A stretch of 64,000 nt of DNA from JABSOG01 sp965277695. GTDB taxonomy: Bacteria; Pseudomonadota; Gammaproteobacteria; Enterobacterales; Alteromonadaceae. This document shows positions 8,007 to 17,296 of the stretch, one piece after another. Every line of letters begins with the position of its first letter. The first letter of the stretch is position 1. The notes under the pieces were generated by a model. That model made no database searches, had not been told where the DNA came from, and saw only the letters and a program-made list of their open reading frames with translations. A program made the position numbers and the translations under genes. The stretch lies in contig CBDIDQ010000067.1 of NCBI GenBank assembly GCA_965277695.1, positions 35,918 to 99,917 of the forward strand, given 5' to 3'.

Positions 8007-10445
8007 ATGAAAAAGCTAATTCTCAGCTTGCCAATAGCCGTGGCTATGGGTCTGAGTGGTTGTGGGGATGATACGACCTTACAAGATTTGGACAACGAAG
8101 TTGAACAGAATCAAACAACCGTCATACCAATTTCCAGAGTGGTATTTGATCCAACCGGCGGTAACCTATCAATACCAAATGATTTACTCTTCTCAGGCTC
8201 TACTGATGGTACGCTGGAAATGCCAGCCGAAGTCGCTGCCAGAGCCGCAGGCCAAACCCCTGATTATGGTGACCCTAGTGTCGTTATGGGTGCCCTTGAT
8301 GGCTGGTCGACACAAAATCCATTCGTTTTGGACCTTGGTTTTGCTCCCGGTTATTCACTTGATGCTACTTCTGCGCAAACGCCAGGTGCGGTGCGCATTT
8401 TTGAAGTGAAAATGGGCGGCGATGCCGGTTGTGAAGAGGTACCACGCGGTGCCGCTTGTGCGCCGGTGGCTGAATTATCTTTCGGCGTTGATTTTGTCAC
8501 TAGTGCCAGTGGTAACAGCGTGGCCGTTGCGCCATTAAAACCGCTTAAAGCCAAAACCACTTATATCGTGGCTTTGACTGATATGCTTAAAGATACCGAT
8601 GGCAACGGTAGCTCTCGCTCTATCGGTCCTTCGAGTACTTATGATTTGGTGCGCCAAAACATTACCACTCATCCTCTGGGTACCGCTTCACAGTTGGCCT
8701 TGCAGGGTGCAGTTAATAGTTACGAAGGTGTATTGTCAGCGGGTTTCGGTGTTGATCCGGCAACGTTAAGCTTTACTTCTGCGATGACAACTCAGTCGGT
8801 AAATGATGTGTTGATGACGGTTAAAACCGTGATGGCAGCGAGTTTGAGTTTGAATCCGGCAGCTACACCCGTTGTTGGTGTGGCTTTTTCTGGCAAAACG
8901 GTAGCAGAGAAAATGGTTGAGCTGGGTAGCTTGTCACCTGACAGCCCAAGCTTACCGGCTTTTGGTGCTGCTTTGTTGTATGAAGGCAGTGTAACCTTAC
9001 CTTATTATTTGGCAACACCAACTGCTGAAAACCCTTTGGCTCCAACCAATACTTCGTGGAAAGCGGCGTGTGACAGTGGTGCTATGGTTGCTGGTTTTGC
9101 GGCTCAGACGGGTGATGCTTACCCCTATGATCCAGCAACTACTGCGCCTGTCAGTGCTAATGATGGTTTGTGTTTGGCGTTAAGTGGCGGCAATTTAAGA
9201 GACTTTACCAATGCTGAAACTGGTTTTGTGCTGGATAAAGAACGTCATTTAACCAAGTTCAATACTATTCCAGTGACACGTTCAATGCAAAATCTTGAAG
9301 TGCAAATGACCTTACCTGAAATTAATACGGTTAACTTTATCCGCGTTAACGTATTGGGCATGGAACCGATTGAAATGCCAGCAGCCGGTTGGCCTGTGGT
9401 GATGTTGATCCACGGTATTCCTTCAAGAAAAGAAGATATGTTGTCTACTACGGCTAATTTAGCCTTGGCTGGTTTTGCCACTGCGGCGATTGATTTGCCA
9501 TTGCACAGCAGCCGAGGTTTTGACCTCAATGGCGACGGTGTTGATGAAATTAATGCGTTTAGTGGTTCACCGACGCATTTCATGAATCTGGCCCAGTTGA
9601 CTGTATTGCGCGATAATTTGCGTCAGGCAGCTGCTGATATGATGGCTTTCCGATTAGGGCTTAACTTTACTCAAGGCGCTGATATTGATGCTAGTAAAGT
9701 GTATACTCTAGGCTTGTCTTTAGGTGCAATCACTGGTACTAATTTCTTGTCAATTACCAATGCTAAAACTTTGGATGCGACTTTAGGTGCGCCGGGTCTG
9801 GATGCTTTGTTTGCCATCAATGCGGCGAATTTGAACGCACCAGCAGGTGGTTTGGCCAATATGATTGTTGAATCACCAGCGTTTGGTCCTTTGTTGCAAG
9901 GCGGGGTGTTAAGTGGCGCGGGTACTGCGTTATCTGATGAGTTCAATGCGTTCTTGGCGGCTCCAGCTGATCAATGTTTGTCGTTTGTGACCAATCAAGA
10001 TGCTTATGTGAGCTGTGAAACCCAAGTGTTCTTGGCGGGTTTAGAGCAAGCAGGTGAAACGGCTAAACTGGCTGAGTTCCGAGCGTTGATTGGTTCATTT
10101 GTCTTTGCGGCTCAAACGACATTGGAAGCAGGCGACCCAAGCAACTATGCGGCTGGTTTAGCGGCTAATGGTACGCCAATATTGCTGACTGAAATTATTG
10201 GTGATGGCATGGAAAACTTGTCAGACCAAGTATTACCGAATCAAACCGTTAATAGTCCAATTGGTGGCACCGAGCCGCTGATCCGGGCATTGGGTTTGAG
10301 TGCTATCAGTGCTAGCAAGTTGGGTGAAGTGGACGAAAATGGTGTGCCAGCGACTTTCTCCGGGGTTATCCGTTATACCAAAGGGCATCACTCATCAGTG
10401 ATTAACCCAGGCACTAATTCGGCGGGCAACAGACGCTGGAATTAA
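8007..10445 (+). CDS. volA: VolA-like surface lipoprotein (lyso)phospholipase, frameshifted near C-terminus
   Basis: A lipoprotein with signal peptide MKKLILSLPIAVAMG and lipobox LSGC, so the start is ATG 8007 (RBS GGGGA), not an upstream TTG. It matches the Pla-1/cef-type extracellular lipase group that includes Vibrio VolA: a large N-terminal domain, then an alpha/beta-hydrolase with LIHGIPSRKED and nucleophile elbow GLSLG (around residue 570). VolA is a surface-exposed lysophospholipase releasing fatty acids from host lysolecithin. As read, the frame stops at 10445, but the natural C-terminus continues in the +1 frame to the TAA at 10549-10551, so one base is probably extra near 10430. The catalytic core is untouched. 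Confidence 0.85.
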   Translation: MKKLILSLPIAVAMGLSGCGDDTTLQDLDNEVEQNQTTVIPISRVVFDPTGGNLSIPNDLLFSGSTDGTLEMPAEVAARAAGQTPDYGDPSVVMGALDGWSTQNPFVLDLGFAPGYSLDATSAQTPGAVRIFEVKMGGDAGCEEVPRGAACAPVAELSFGVDFVTSASGNSVAVAPLKPLKAKTTYIVALTDMLKDTDGNGSSRSIGPSSTYDLVRQNITTHPLGTASQLALQGAVNSYEGVLSAGFGVDPATLSFTSAMTTQSVNDVLMTVKTVMAASLSLNPAATPVVGVAFSGKTVAEKMVELGSLSPDSPSLPAFGAALLYEGSVTLPYYLATPTAENPLAPTNTSWKAACDSGAMVAGFAAQTGDAYPYDPATTAPVSANDGLCLALSGGNLRDFTNAETGFVLDKERHLTKFNTIPVTRSMQNLEVQMTLPEINTVNFIRVNVLGMEPIEMPAAGWPVVMLIHGIPSRKEDMLSTTANLALAGFATAAIDLPLHSSRGFDLNGDGVDEINAFSGSPTHFMNLAQLTVLRDNLRQAAADMMAFRLGLNFTQGADIDASKVYTLGLSLGAITGTNFLSITNAKTLDATLGAPGLDALFAINAANLNAPAGGLANMIVESPAFGPLLQGGVLSGAGTALSDEFNAFLAAPADQCLSFVTNQDAYVSCETQVFLAGLEQAGETAKLAEFRALIGSFVFAAQTTLEAGDPSNYAAGLAANGTPILLTEIIGDGMENLSDQVLPNQTVNSPIGGTEPLIRALGLSAISASKLGEVDENGVPATFSGVIRYTKGHHSSVINPGTNSAGNRRWN

Positions 10446-10551
10446 CGCTCGGGTTACCCAAGAAATGCAATCTCAGGCAGTGAGTTATTTTGCTGCTGAT
10501 GGTCGGGCTATCTTGGTTACTGATGATGCGCTTATCGCGGGTGCTAACTAA
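10430..10551 (+). other. Displaced C-terminus of the VolA-like protein (+1 frame)
   Basis: Directly after the point where the lipase frame fails, the next frame reads ATDAGINARVTQEMQS and on to LVTDDALIAGAN with a stop at 10549-10551. This is the expected last ~40 residues of the family. Removing one base near 10425-10435 would restore a single frame of about 847 codons from 8007. Confidence 0.75.
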
Positions 10552-10576
10552 CCGTCGACATTGAGTTGTAATAATC

Positions 10577-10602
10577 AAAGCCCGGCACTGTCGGGCTTTT
10601 TT
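10577..10602 (+). terminator. Rho-independent terminator after volA-like gene
   Basis: Stem AAAGCCCG / CGGGCTTT with a 7-nt loop and a following T6 run, 26 bases after the restored lipase stop codon. Confidence 0.85.
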
Positions 10603-10680
10603 CTGCTGATGGTTGGTGATTTTGATTATTAACGATGCTTTCATTGTTGCTGTTAATTAACCATAGGTATTGAAGCATCA

Positions 10681-10707
10681 AAAGCCTGATTTCTGTCGGG
10701 CTTTTTT
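10681..10707 (+). terminator. Second hairpin terminator-like site
   Basis: AAAGCC...GGCTTTTTT stem (one mismatch pair) with a T run, about 80 bp after the first. It lies between that terminator and the sohB promoter region. Confidence 0.55.
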
Positions 10708-10776
10708 GTGGCTGACGATTAAGATAGAATGTGCGGCCAAAAGCATAACAAGCAACACTAACAGGAGTGAACCACT

Positions 10777-11805
10777 TTGGAGTTTTTATATAATTACGGC
10801 CTTTTTCTGGCACAGGCAGTGACGATTGTATTGTCAATTGTTGCGGTTATTATCGGTGCTACAGCGGTGACATCCAAGCCTAAATCACAGCATGGTGAAA
10901 TTGAAGTTGAAGATATCTCTGAGTACCTTGAGGATGTTAAGCATCAGTTTGAAGAGAAGGTGTTATCCAAAGAAGCGTTAAAGACTAAACAAAAAGCGCA
11001 GAAGAAGGCGCAAAAGGCGGCCGATAAAGCACCTGCCGAAGACAAGCCTCGGCTGTTTGTGGTGAACTTCATCGGCAGTATGGATGCCCGTGAAGTGACA
11101 TCACTGCGCGAAGAAGTCACTGCGATTTTAACCATTGCCAGCAAAGAAGATGAAGTGCTGCTAAAAATTGATAGCGGCGGCGGTGTGGTTCATGGCTATG
11201 GTTTGGCTGCCTCGCAAGTGTCACGGATTAAAGACGCGAATATTCCGCTAACAGTAGCTGTCGATAAAGTTGCGGCTAGTGGTGGTTATATGATGGCGTG
11301 TGTGGCAGATAAAATCATTGCGGCACCTTTTGCTATTGTTGGCTCCATTGGGGTATTGGCGCAATTGCCTAATTTCAGCAAGCTGTTGAAAAAACATGAT
11401 ATCGATTACGAGCAATTCACCGCTGGTGATTACAAACGAACAGTCACTATGTTTGCTGAAAACACTGACAAAGGTCGTGCTAAGTTTAAAGAAGAGTTGG
11501 AAGAGACCCATGTTTTGTTCAAATCTTTTGTTTATGGTCATCGTCCGTCACTGGATATTGAATCTGTGGCCACTGGCGAGCACTGGTTTGGTACTGATGC
11601 CCATAAAAAGGGGTTGGTTGATCATATTCAAACCAGCGACGATTACATGATTGATAAAGCCAAAACCCATAAAGTGTTTGGTGTGAAGTGTTCGGTTAAA
11701 AAAGGCATGGCGGAGAAGTTGGGTTTGTCGATGTCGATTGCGGCCGATCGATTACTGTCAAAATGGTGGCAGCGCTCTGAGGCTAATGCCACTAATATTC
11801 AATAA
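10777..11805 (+). CDS. sohB: SohB inner-membrane S49 protease
   Basis: 342 residues. The N-terminal transmembrane anchor (about 8-32) begins with MEFLYNYGLFLAQ, aligning with the known start of SohB, so TTG 10777 (RBS CAGGAG) is accepted as start codon. An Ala/Lys-rich linker follows, then the S49 domain with catalytic Ser168 in AASGGY and general-base Lys220 in GDYKRT. SohB is a periplasm-facing protease related to signal-peptide peptidase SppA. The tpm gene follows by 20-26 bp on the same strand. Confidence 0.95.
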   Translation: MEFLYNYGLFLAQAVTIVLSIVAVIIGATAVTSKPKSQHGEIEVEDISEYLEDVKHQFEEKVLSKEALKTKQKAQKKAQKAADKAPAEDKPRLFVVNFIGSMDAREVTSLREEVTAILTIASKEDEVLLKIDSGGGVVHGYGLAASQVSRIKDANIPLTVAVDKVAASGGYMMACVADKIIAAPFAIVGSIGVLAQLPNFSKLLKKHDIDYEQFTAGDYKRTVTMFAENTDKGRAKFKEELEETHVLFKSFVYGHRPSLDIESVATGEHWFGTDAHKKGLVDHIQTSDDYMIDKAKTHKVFGVKCSVKKGMAEKLGLSMSIAADRLLSKWWQRSEANATNIQ

Positions 11806-11831
11806 ATTATCAGCCGGGGAAATCGTTGATT

Positions 11832-12581
11832 ATGGAAGCACCATTTTGGCAGCAATGCTGGGAAAAAGACCATATTGGTTTTCATCAGGATGATTTTAAT
11901 CCCTTGCTGGTCGAATTATGGCAGCAATGGGCTCCATTGACAAAGGGCGAACCATCAGCTGTTTTCGTGCCCTTGAGTGGCAAGTCAAACGATATGCTTT
12001 TTATCGCGGGTCACAACAAGGTGCTAGGTGCTGAACTCAGTGAAATCGCCTGTCGTGACTTCTATGCTGAAAACAACATTGAGGTGGAGGTCTCTGACGA
12101 GCCTCGTTACGTCCATTATCACAGCGACCGGATAGATTTGTATCAGGGCGATTTCTTTGCCCTGACAGCGCAGGATGTTGAGAGCTGTCGGTTAATCTAT
12201 GATCGGGCGGCATTGGTGGCTTTACCTGAATCGCTTCGAACGCAGTATGTCGCTCACCTGCGGGCTATTTTCCCCGCCAAAACCAAACTCATGTTGCTAA
12301 GCCTTGAATATCCTGAGGGCGAAATTGAAGGTCCGCCGTTCAGGGTTACTGAGCAAGAGGTGAATGCGTTGTTTGCTGGTTGTCGTATTGAGAAGGTGAT
12401 TGCTCAGCCGTTGAGTGATAGCCGTTTTGCCCGGCGTAAATTGTCGGTGTCGTGTTTGGTTGAGGTGGTTTATTTTATTGAGTTTTGTCCGAGGTCGCTT
12501 AAAGGTATTGTGAAAGCGCCAAAAACTGTTTCAATTGAAGAAATGAATGAAGCGATTATAACCAAGGGTGCTGAATTTTGA
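11832..12581 (+). CDS. tpm: Thiopurine S-methyltransferase with foreign C-terminal tail
   Basis: The first ~215 residues are a bacterial TPMT, a SAM-dependent methyltransferase acting on thiopurines and selenium/tellurium compounds: start WQQCWEKDHIGFH, then VPLSGKSNDMLFIA and VLGAELSEIACRDFY, and YDRAALVALP. Normal family members end shortly after the segment KLSVSCLVEVVY. Here about 30 more residues follow (LKGIVKAPKTVSIEEMNEAI); these read like the C-terminus of an AbrB/VapB-type antitoxin, with a VapC start next door. The gene seems to have lost its own stop in a deletion or insertion event. ATG 11832 is chosen as family start; TTG 11826 is possible. Confidence 0.88.
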   Translation: MEAPFWQQCWEKDHIGFHQDDFNPLLVELWQQWAPLTKGEPSAVFVPLSGKSNDMLFIAGHNKVLGAELSEIACRDFYAENNIEVEVSDEPRYVHYHSDRIDLYQGDFFALTAQDVESCRLIYDRAALVALPESLRTQYVAHLRAIFPAKTKLMLLSLEYPEGEIEGPPFRVTEQEVNALFAGCRIEKVIAQPLSDSRFARRKLSVSCLVEVVYFIEFCPRSLKGIVKAPKTVSIEEMNEAIITKGAEF

Positions 12582-12641
12582 GCGGACTGGATATCAATAT
12601 TCTTGGCATGATCTTCGTTAATGACTCGGGACCAGACTGAC
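12579..12641 (+). pseudogene. VapC (PIN) toxin stub
   Basis: Starting at TTG 12579, overlapping the tpm stop, a frame reads SGLDINILGMIFVND and stops at 12641. PIN-domain toxins typically begin with GLDTNVLVR..., the D being the first metal ligand. With the antitoxin-like tail fused to tpm this looks like a vapBC remnant cut by the incoming HigBA segment. Confidence 0.45.
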
Positions 12642-12950
12642 TTCGATGTTGACCTTAAGGGTTTTTTTCAATATACCGATAATGTTTGTTAAGTTGTTCA
12701 TGGTTGGGTTGCCATTGGCAGACAACATTCGATGTAGACTTTTGCTGGGCCTTTCGGTCTGCTGAGCGAGTGCCTCAAATCCTACGGTTGCATTAACAAT
12801 ATCTCGTAATACTAACCTTGCGGTATCAGGCTCTCCGTTAAGAAAAAGAGAAATAGCCTCATCAAGTAAGGCAATCGCAAATGCAGGGTCTCGATTAAGG
12901 CGATTGTTAATGGTTTCTTTAAAATCTCTGGTCAATGCTGTCATTATCAT
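12618..12950 (-). CDS. HigA-like antitoxin, HTH addiction-module protein
   Basis: 110 residues with the features of the 'putative addiction module antidote' family: DPAFAIALLDEAISLFLNGE followed by an HTH segment (GFEALAQQTERPSKSLHRML) and a short beta-strand end (VNIEVSLV). It lies downstream of and overlaps its RelE-type partner (TAATG: toxin stop and antitoxin start share a base), so the toxin is first as in higBA. It should bind and neutralise the toxin and repress the operon. Confidence 0.87.
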   Translation of the reverse strand: MIMTALTRDFKETINNRLNRDPAFAIALLDEAISLFLNGEPDTARLVLRDIVNATVGFEALAQQTERPSKSLHRMLSANGNPTMNNLTNIIGILKKTLKVNIEVSLVPSH

Positions 12951-13282
12951 TACCTTTTTGCGGATGTTTTTTTCTTGCGCTGCTTATACTCTTGGTACAA
13001 TTCTTTGGCTTTATTGATATCACTTTGCTGCTTTTTCTTGGTACCACCACCAAATAAAACAATTAGATGATCACCGTCTTGGGCCAGATAAATTCTATAA
13101 CCTGGTCCCCAATCAATTCTGTATTCTCCAATACCACTGAACCATTTGATATTAGATACATTGCCAAGAACCATGCGGGCTTTGGCAACGGTGATCTTTG
13201 CAGCTGCGGTCGCATCTAATGTATCAAACCATTTTTGATAAGGGTTTGTACCATCACTTGTGATGTATTCCTGAACTTTCAT
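12950..13282 (-). CDS. RelE/ParE-superfamily toxin (HigB-like)
   Basis: 110 residues from ATG 13282 (MKVQEYITSDG). Motifs typical of the COG3657 killer proteins are present: NPYQKWFDTLD, ARMVLGN, GIGEYRIDWGPGYRIYL and IVLFGGGTKKKQQ.DI. Members are ribosome-dependent mRNA interferases or gyrase-directed toxins; which applies here is not known. The frame opens at 13312, but those extra residues overlap the palindromic operator candidate and the family begins at MKV, so the inner start is preferred. Confidence 0.87.
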   Translation of the reverse strand: MKVQEYITSDGTNPYQKWFDTLDATAAAKITVAKARMVLGNVSNIKWFSGIGEYRIDWGPGYRIYLAQDGDHLIVLFGGGTKKKQQSDINKAKELYQEYKQRKKKTSAKR

Positions 13283-13293
13283 GGGATTAATTA

Positions 13294-13309
13294 GTAACAT
13301 AAACGTTAC
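13294..13309. promoter_or_regulatory. Operator candidate of the HigBA-like operon
   Basis: Perfect inverted repeat GTAAC-ATAAAC-GTTAC 12 bp upstream of the toxin start. It is the typical size and position of a TA autoregulatory site. Confidence 0.55.
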
Positions 13310-13442
13310 CATAGGTCAAACTTTTATCTGAGTCATATATAAAGAAAATGGCCCAGTTTTCATCGGTCCATGTTATCCTTGTGGTTATAAATTTCAGTAC
13401 ACAGTTTTGCTGTTGAAAATAAATAATAAGGCTGGAAATATC

Positions 13443-14612
13443 TTGATCAATATTAAAATGTATCCAGCAGAGGAAGGTGATGCGTTTCTTGTTAGCTTTG
13501 GTGAATTTCATGAAGTCAATATTATGATTGATATGGGATTGTCAAAAACGTACACAAATTGCATAAGGGCTGACCTTCTTGCATTAAAAAATAATGGTAA
13601 GAAGATTGATTTATTGGTTATTACTCATGTTGATGAGGATCATATACAGGGTGCTATCCGCTTTTTTGAAGAAAATGGACCGGAACAAAAGATAATTGAA
13701 GTGAGTGAAGTCTGGCATAACTCATACCGCCATTTACAATTCGAAAAAGAAAAAAGCCGAATGACAAATGACGAACAATTATCATTAGAACAGCTTAAAC
13801 TGCAAAATCAATCCCGAAAATCCGATGGTATTAGTGATATTTCAGTGGTGCAAGGCACAACATTGGCGCGTTTACTTTATGCTAATGGTGTTAATTGGAA
13901 TACATCATTTGGAGACAATGCAGTTTGTATTGATAATTCCTTCGAATGTTTTATTCCGGATATAAACATAAAATTACTTTCACCGAATAAAGAAAAACTT
14001 AGCAGGTTATCAAAGCATTGGCTAAATAAGCTAAATTCTATGTCCTATGATTTTAGTATCAATGACGATGAGATTTTTGATGATGCATTTGAACTATATA
14101 TGCAATATATAAGGGATGACGTGGCTACAACTTCTAACATTTCAAGTTCAAAAGAGCACTTCGATATTGTCGGGTTAGCAGCGGTTGAAGGTGAGGACAA
14201 GTCGAAGACCAACGGTTCCTCTATTTCTTTTATCCTGGAGTATGCAGGTAAAAAGTTATTGTTTCTTGGTGACTCTCATGAGGATATTATCTTTGATGAA
14301 TTGACGCTGCTACAAGCTACTGGTTACCTGCTTCATTTCGACGTCGTAAAAATATCCCATCATGGCAGCAATAACAATATTTCCAAACGCCTGCTTGATT
14401 TGATTCAATCACAAAGGTATTTGATTTCCACTAATGGTTTAAAACATTCACATCCAAACCTTGAGGCAATCTCTAAAATTGCGATGGCAGGTCACCGCAA
14501 GCTGATTTTGACAAATTATAGTCACGAAAAATTAGATTGTTTTGCGGTTCCAGCGTTAAAAGAGAAATACAAATATGAACTTCAACAATGTAACAACATA
14601 ACAATTGCGTAG
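13443..14612 (+). CDS. MBL-fold (ComEC/Rec2-type) metallohydrolase, defence-associated
   Basis: 389 residues from TTG 13443, preceded by GGCTGGA; this start gives the family-typical INIKMYPAEEGDAFLVSFG. ATG 13458 is an alternative. Metal-binding motif THVDEDH lies at about 61-67; later motifs FLGDSHED, KISHHGSN and HSHP complete the ComEC-like metallo-beta-lactamase fold. A C-terminal effector domain is not visible. It is 5 bp upstream of trypsin-STAND 1 on the same strand. In type I AVAST (Avs1) an MBL-fold protein is encoded with a trypsin-like and STAND component, so it is read as a partner of the neighbouring STAND sensors; its substrate is unknown. Confidence 0.85.
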   Translation: MINIKMYPAEEGDAFLVSFGEFHEVNIMIDMGLSKTYTNCIRADLLALKNNGKKIDLLVITHVDEDHIQGAIRFFEENGPEQKIIEVSEVWHNSYRHLQFEKEKSRMTNDEQLSLEQLKLQNQSRKSDGISDISVVQGTTLARLLYANGVNWNTSFGDNAVCIDNSFECFIPDINIKLLSPNKEKLSRLSKHWLNKLNSMSYDFSINDDEIFDDAFELYMQYIRDDVATTSNISSSKEHFDIVGLAAVEGEDKSKTNGSSISFILEYAGKKLLFLGDSHEDIIFDELTLLQATGYLLHFDVVKISHHGSNNNISKRLLDLIQSQRYLISTNGLKHSHPNLEAISKIAMAGHRKLILTNYSHEKLDCFAVPALKEKYKYELQQCNNITIA

Positions 14613-14617
14613 AGAAT

Positions 14618-15085
14618 ATGACTGATCTGGATAAAATCGTCTTTAAAGTAAAATGTGGTGAAAAAGCGGGCACGGCTTTTTTAATTTCAGCAAAACGAGC
14701 TTTGACGGCATTCCATGTGATTATTGATCATGAGCAAAGTGACATTATTATTTCGGATGGTAGAAATGAAATATGTAAGGCCAGGCTTAGCGATAAAATT
14801 GATACTCAATTAAAAAGACTCGATGTAGCACTTTTGGAGCTAGAGCAACCATTAAAATATGAAAAAACGATAAACTTTGTTGATTTCAAGTCTATTGGCA
14901 ATGGCACTTGTTGGTGCTCAAGAGGTTTTCCAGCATCGAAAAATCTTGATGGTGACAATTTACTTGAAAAAGAGACTAATATTGTTAACCAACAATTTTC
15001 TTCATTGAAAGACGGCAAGATTGATATTGGGTTGGAGCATGATCAAAAGTTAATGTCCTACGAAGGCTATTGTAACGTCTCTTAA
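14618..15085 (+). pseudogene. Trypsin-STAND fusion 1, 5' fragment (protease N-terminus)
   Basis: The native part is 14618-15070 (151 codons); the last codons are transposon sequence. It encodes the N-terminal part of a trypsin-like serine protease with catalytic His33 (TAFHV) and Asp69 (LDVALLE). The catalytic serine (GYSGAP) would be residue 152 but the transposon is inserted right before its codon. The fragment is closely similar to residues 1-151 of the intact second fusion (23755-26916), which confirms the reading. Removing the transposon and one target copy restores a single frame with 18452-22357 of about 1,452 residues. As it stands the protease cannot form its triad. Confidence 0.9.
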
Positions 15086-15248
15086 TATAACGAACTGATC
15101 CCCACCCAATATCCCACGTTAAATTGGGTCTTTGTTGTCACAATCCACCAAAATAGTGAGAAATATCCTCGCCAAAAGTGAAGAAGGCTGATCCATCCGC
15201 TATTTTGTAAGTTACGACACTAAACAAAAAAGCCATCAAGGATCAGCC

Positions 15249-15891
15249 ATGAAACTCATTTTGTCAGACATCCATAATCTTGATCAACATCTTTCGACTT
15301 TTCTTAACGATCCTGAGCGCTATCGACCTGAGCGGTGCCCCCATTGTGGTAAAAGTGGTCTGTGGCGACACGGCGTGTATTACCGCAATGCCAAGTGCGA
15401 ACAGGGCGTCGGGTGTTCTGCCCCTGTGCCACGTTTTTACTGCCCAAATGAAGGGTGTGGGCGCACCTGTTCCGTATTACCCGAATATATTTCACCGCTG
15501 CGCTGGTATCACTGGGCTATGCAACAGATTGCGTTTACCCTGTTAGTTTGTGGATTGAGTCTCATGGATGTCTGCAATCGGATAGCCCTGTCACAGCCTC
15601 AATACCCACAAACCCCTGAAATATCAACACTCTACCGATGGTGGCAAGGATTGCAGTACGCATTTCTCCACCATTACTTTCACCTTTGCGGCCAATACCC
15701 TGAACTGGGCCGTTATCAGGATTTTCAAGCATTTTGGCGAGCTTGCCTCAAGCGAATGCTGTTTTCCACAGCCATGTGCCGTATCAACCACGCTGGCTAT
15801 CCTATCCCATAATCTCACTCAGGTAATGAACGATGAAACCGACCTAAATAAACGTATTATTATCCCCACACAGTCTACTAATGACTTTTGA
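15249..15891 (+). pseudogene. DUF6431-type zinc-finger protein of the transposon, frameshifted
   Basis: ATG 15249 with RBS AAGGAT. The N-terminus has a zinc-ribbon-like set CPHCGKSGLW ... CxxxxCG (residues ~26-75), as in the DUF6431 proteins that accompany this type of DDE transposase and ATPase. The frame as read stops at 15812 after an unnatural tail; from about 15727 the next frame reads KHFGELASSECC through ILSHNLTQVMNDE to a stop at 15889-15891, a more natural C-terminus. One base is therefore probably inserted around 15722-15727. Likely role: transposition accessory or target factor, not established. Confidence 0.7.
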
Positions 15892-15944
15892 CGCTAGTAC
15901 CCGAATACTGGAGGCGATGATTCGTTATCTATTCGGAGGTTACT

Positions 15945-17295
15945 ATGCAAACTATTCATCCTGTCGCCCTGTTTCGGCTTTCTGTGCTGGGTCCGTTGGC
16001 CAGCCGGGAACGCCTAGAACACGGTGAGCTGACACAAACGATCCGTCAACTGGCCACAAAACGTTATGATATTCCCGACTCAAAACGGGTTTACCTGAGT
16101 GAGCAGACCATTGCCCATTGGTATCGTTTATATCGGCAATCGGGCATTGATGCCCTGATACCGAAGACCCGCAAAGACCGGGGGCTGTCGAAGTTGTCCG
16201 GGGCCATACAGCAAGCGATTATCGATTGTAAAAAAGACAACCCTAAACGCTCCCTTGACACCATTATCATGATACAAGAAAACAGCGGATTGGTGACTCA
16301 GGGCGAACTGAAACGCTCGACCATTCATCGCCTGTTGCAGCAACACGGCCTGTCTCGTCCCGGTGAGTCGACAGAAGTCGTTGAACGCAGAAGCTTCAAT
16401 GCCCTGTATGCGGGTGACCTGTGGTGTGGCGATGTCATGCATGGTCCCAAGTTGATGCTTGATGGGGCGATGCACAAAGTCTATTTGGTTTCCATCATGG
16501 ATGATGCTTCCCGCCTTTTAACCCACAGTGCTTTTTGTTTCGGCGAAACGGCACTGGATATCGAAGGCGTACTCAAGCAGGCCATATTGAAGCGCGGATT
16601 ACCGGTTAAATTGGTGGTGGACAATGGCGCTGCTTATCGATCTAAAAGCTTGCAAGGGATCTGTATTCGCCTCGGTATTCGGTTGATTTATTGTCGGCCA
16701 TATGACCCGGAATCCAAAGGAAAATTGGAAAGATGGCACCGGGTATTCCGCCAACAGTTTTTTAACTGAGCTTGACCCCGCGAGCATTGATACGCTGGCG
16801 CAGTTAAATGAACGGCTCTGGGCTTGGCTTGAGCAAGTTTATCACCAAAGACCACACAAAAGTCTGGATGGATTAACGCCGTTGCAGCGCTATCAACAGG
16901 ATCTGCACCATATCCAGCCGTTGGGCCGTTATGCCAATCAGTTTGATGAACTATTTCATCATCGGCTTACCCGCACCGTTCGTCGGGATGGCACCGTCTC
17001 TTATGAGGGGCAATTCTATGAAGTGCCGTGTGAACTGATGGGGCAACGCATTTAATTGGTGATCGACCCGCACACGAAGCAGCCGTTAACGGTTGAGTCC
17101 GCAGAAGGTGAAACGCTGGGGGCCGTCACCCCATTGGACCGTCAGGCGAATAACACCCGCAGGCGGCAACGACCTCAACCCGCTGACGAAACCCCTGCGT
17201 CATCGCCTAAAGCCGTGAATGTGGTGGAGATGGCGCTGCAACAACAAACCGCCAAATTGGCCTTGCCAATGCCGTCGAAAAAACAGGAGAAGTGA
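15945..17295 (+). pseudogene. DDE (IS481/Mu-type) transposase, frameshift plus nonsense
   Basis: ATG 15945 follows GGAGG. Order: N-terminal HTH (SEQTIAHWYRLYRQSGIDAL), rve catalytic core with Asp in CGDVMHG, Asp in VVDNGAAY and Glu in PESKGKLERWH, then a Mu-C-like beta region (VRRDGTVSYEGQFYEVP). The first frame stops at 16769. The protein continues one base out of register after a T6 run (16758-16763); deleting one T gives RQQFLTELD. A second lesion is TAA at 17053-17055 between GQRI and LVIDPH, one C-to-T change from CAA. Two independent lesions indicate a dead gene. Confidence 0.88.
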
Positions 17296-17296
17296 C

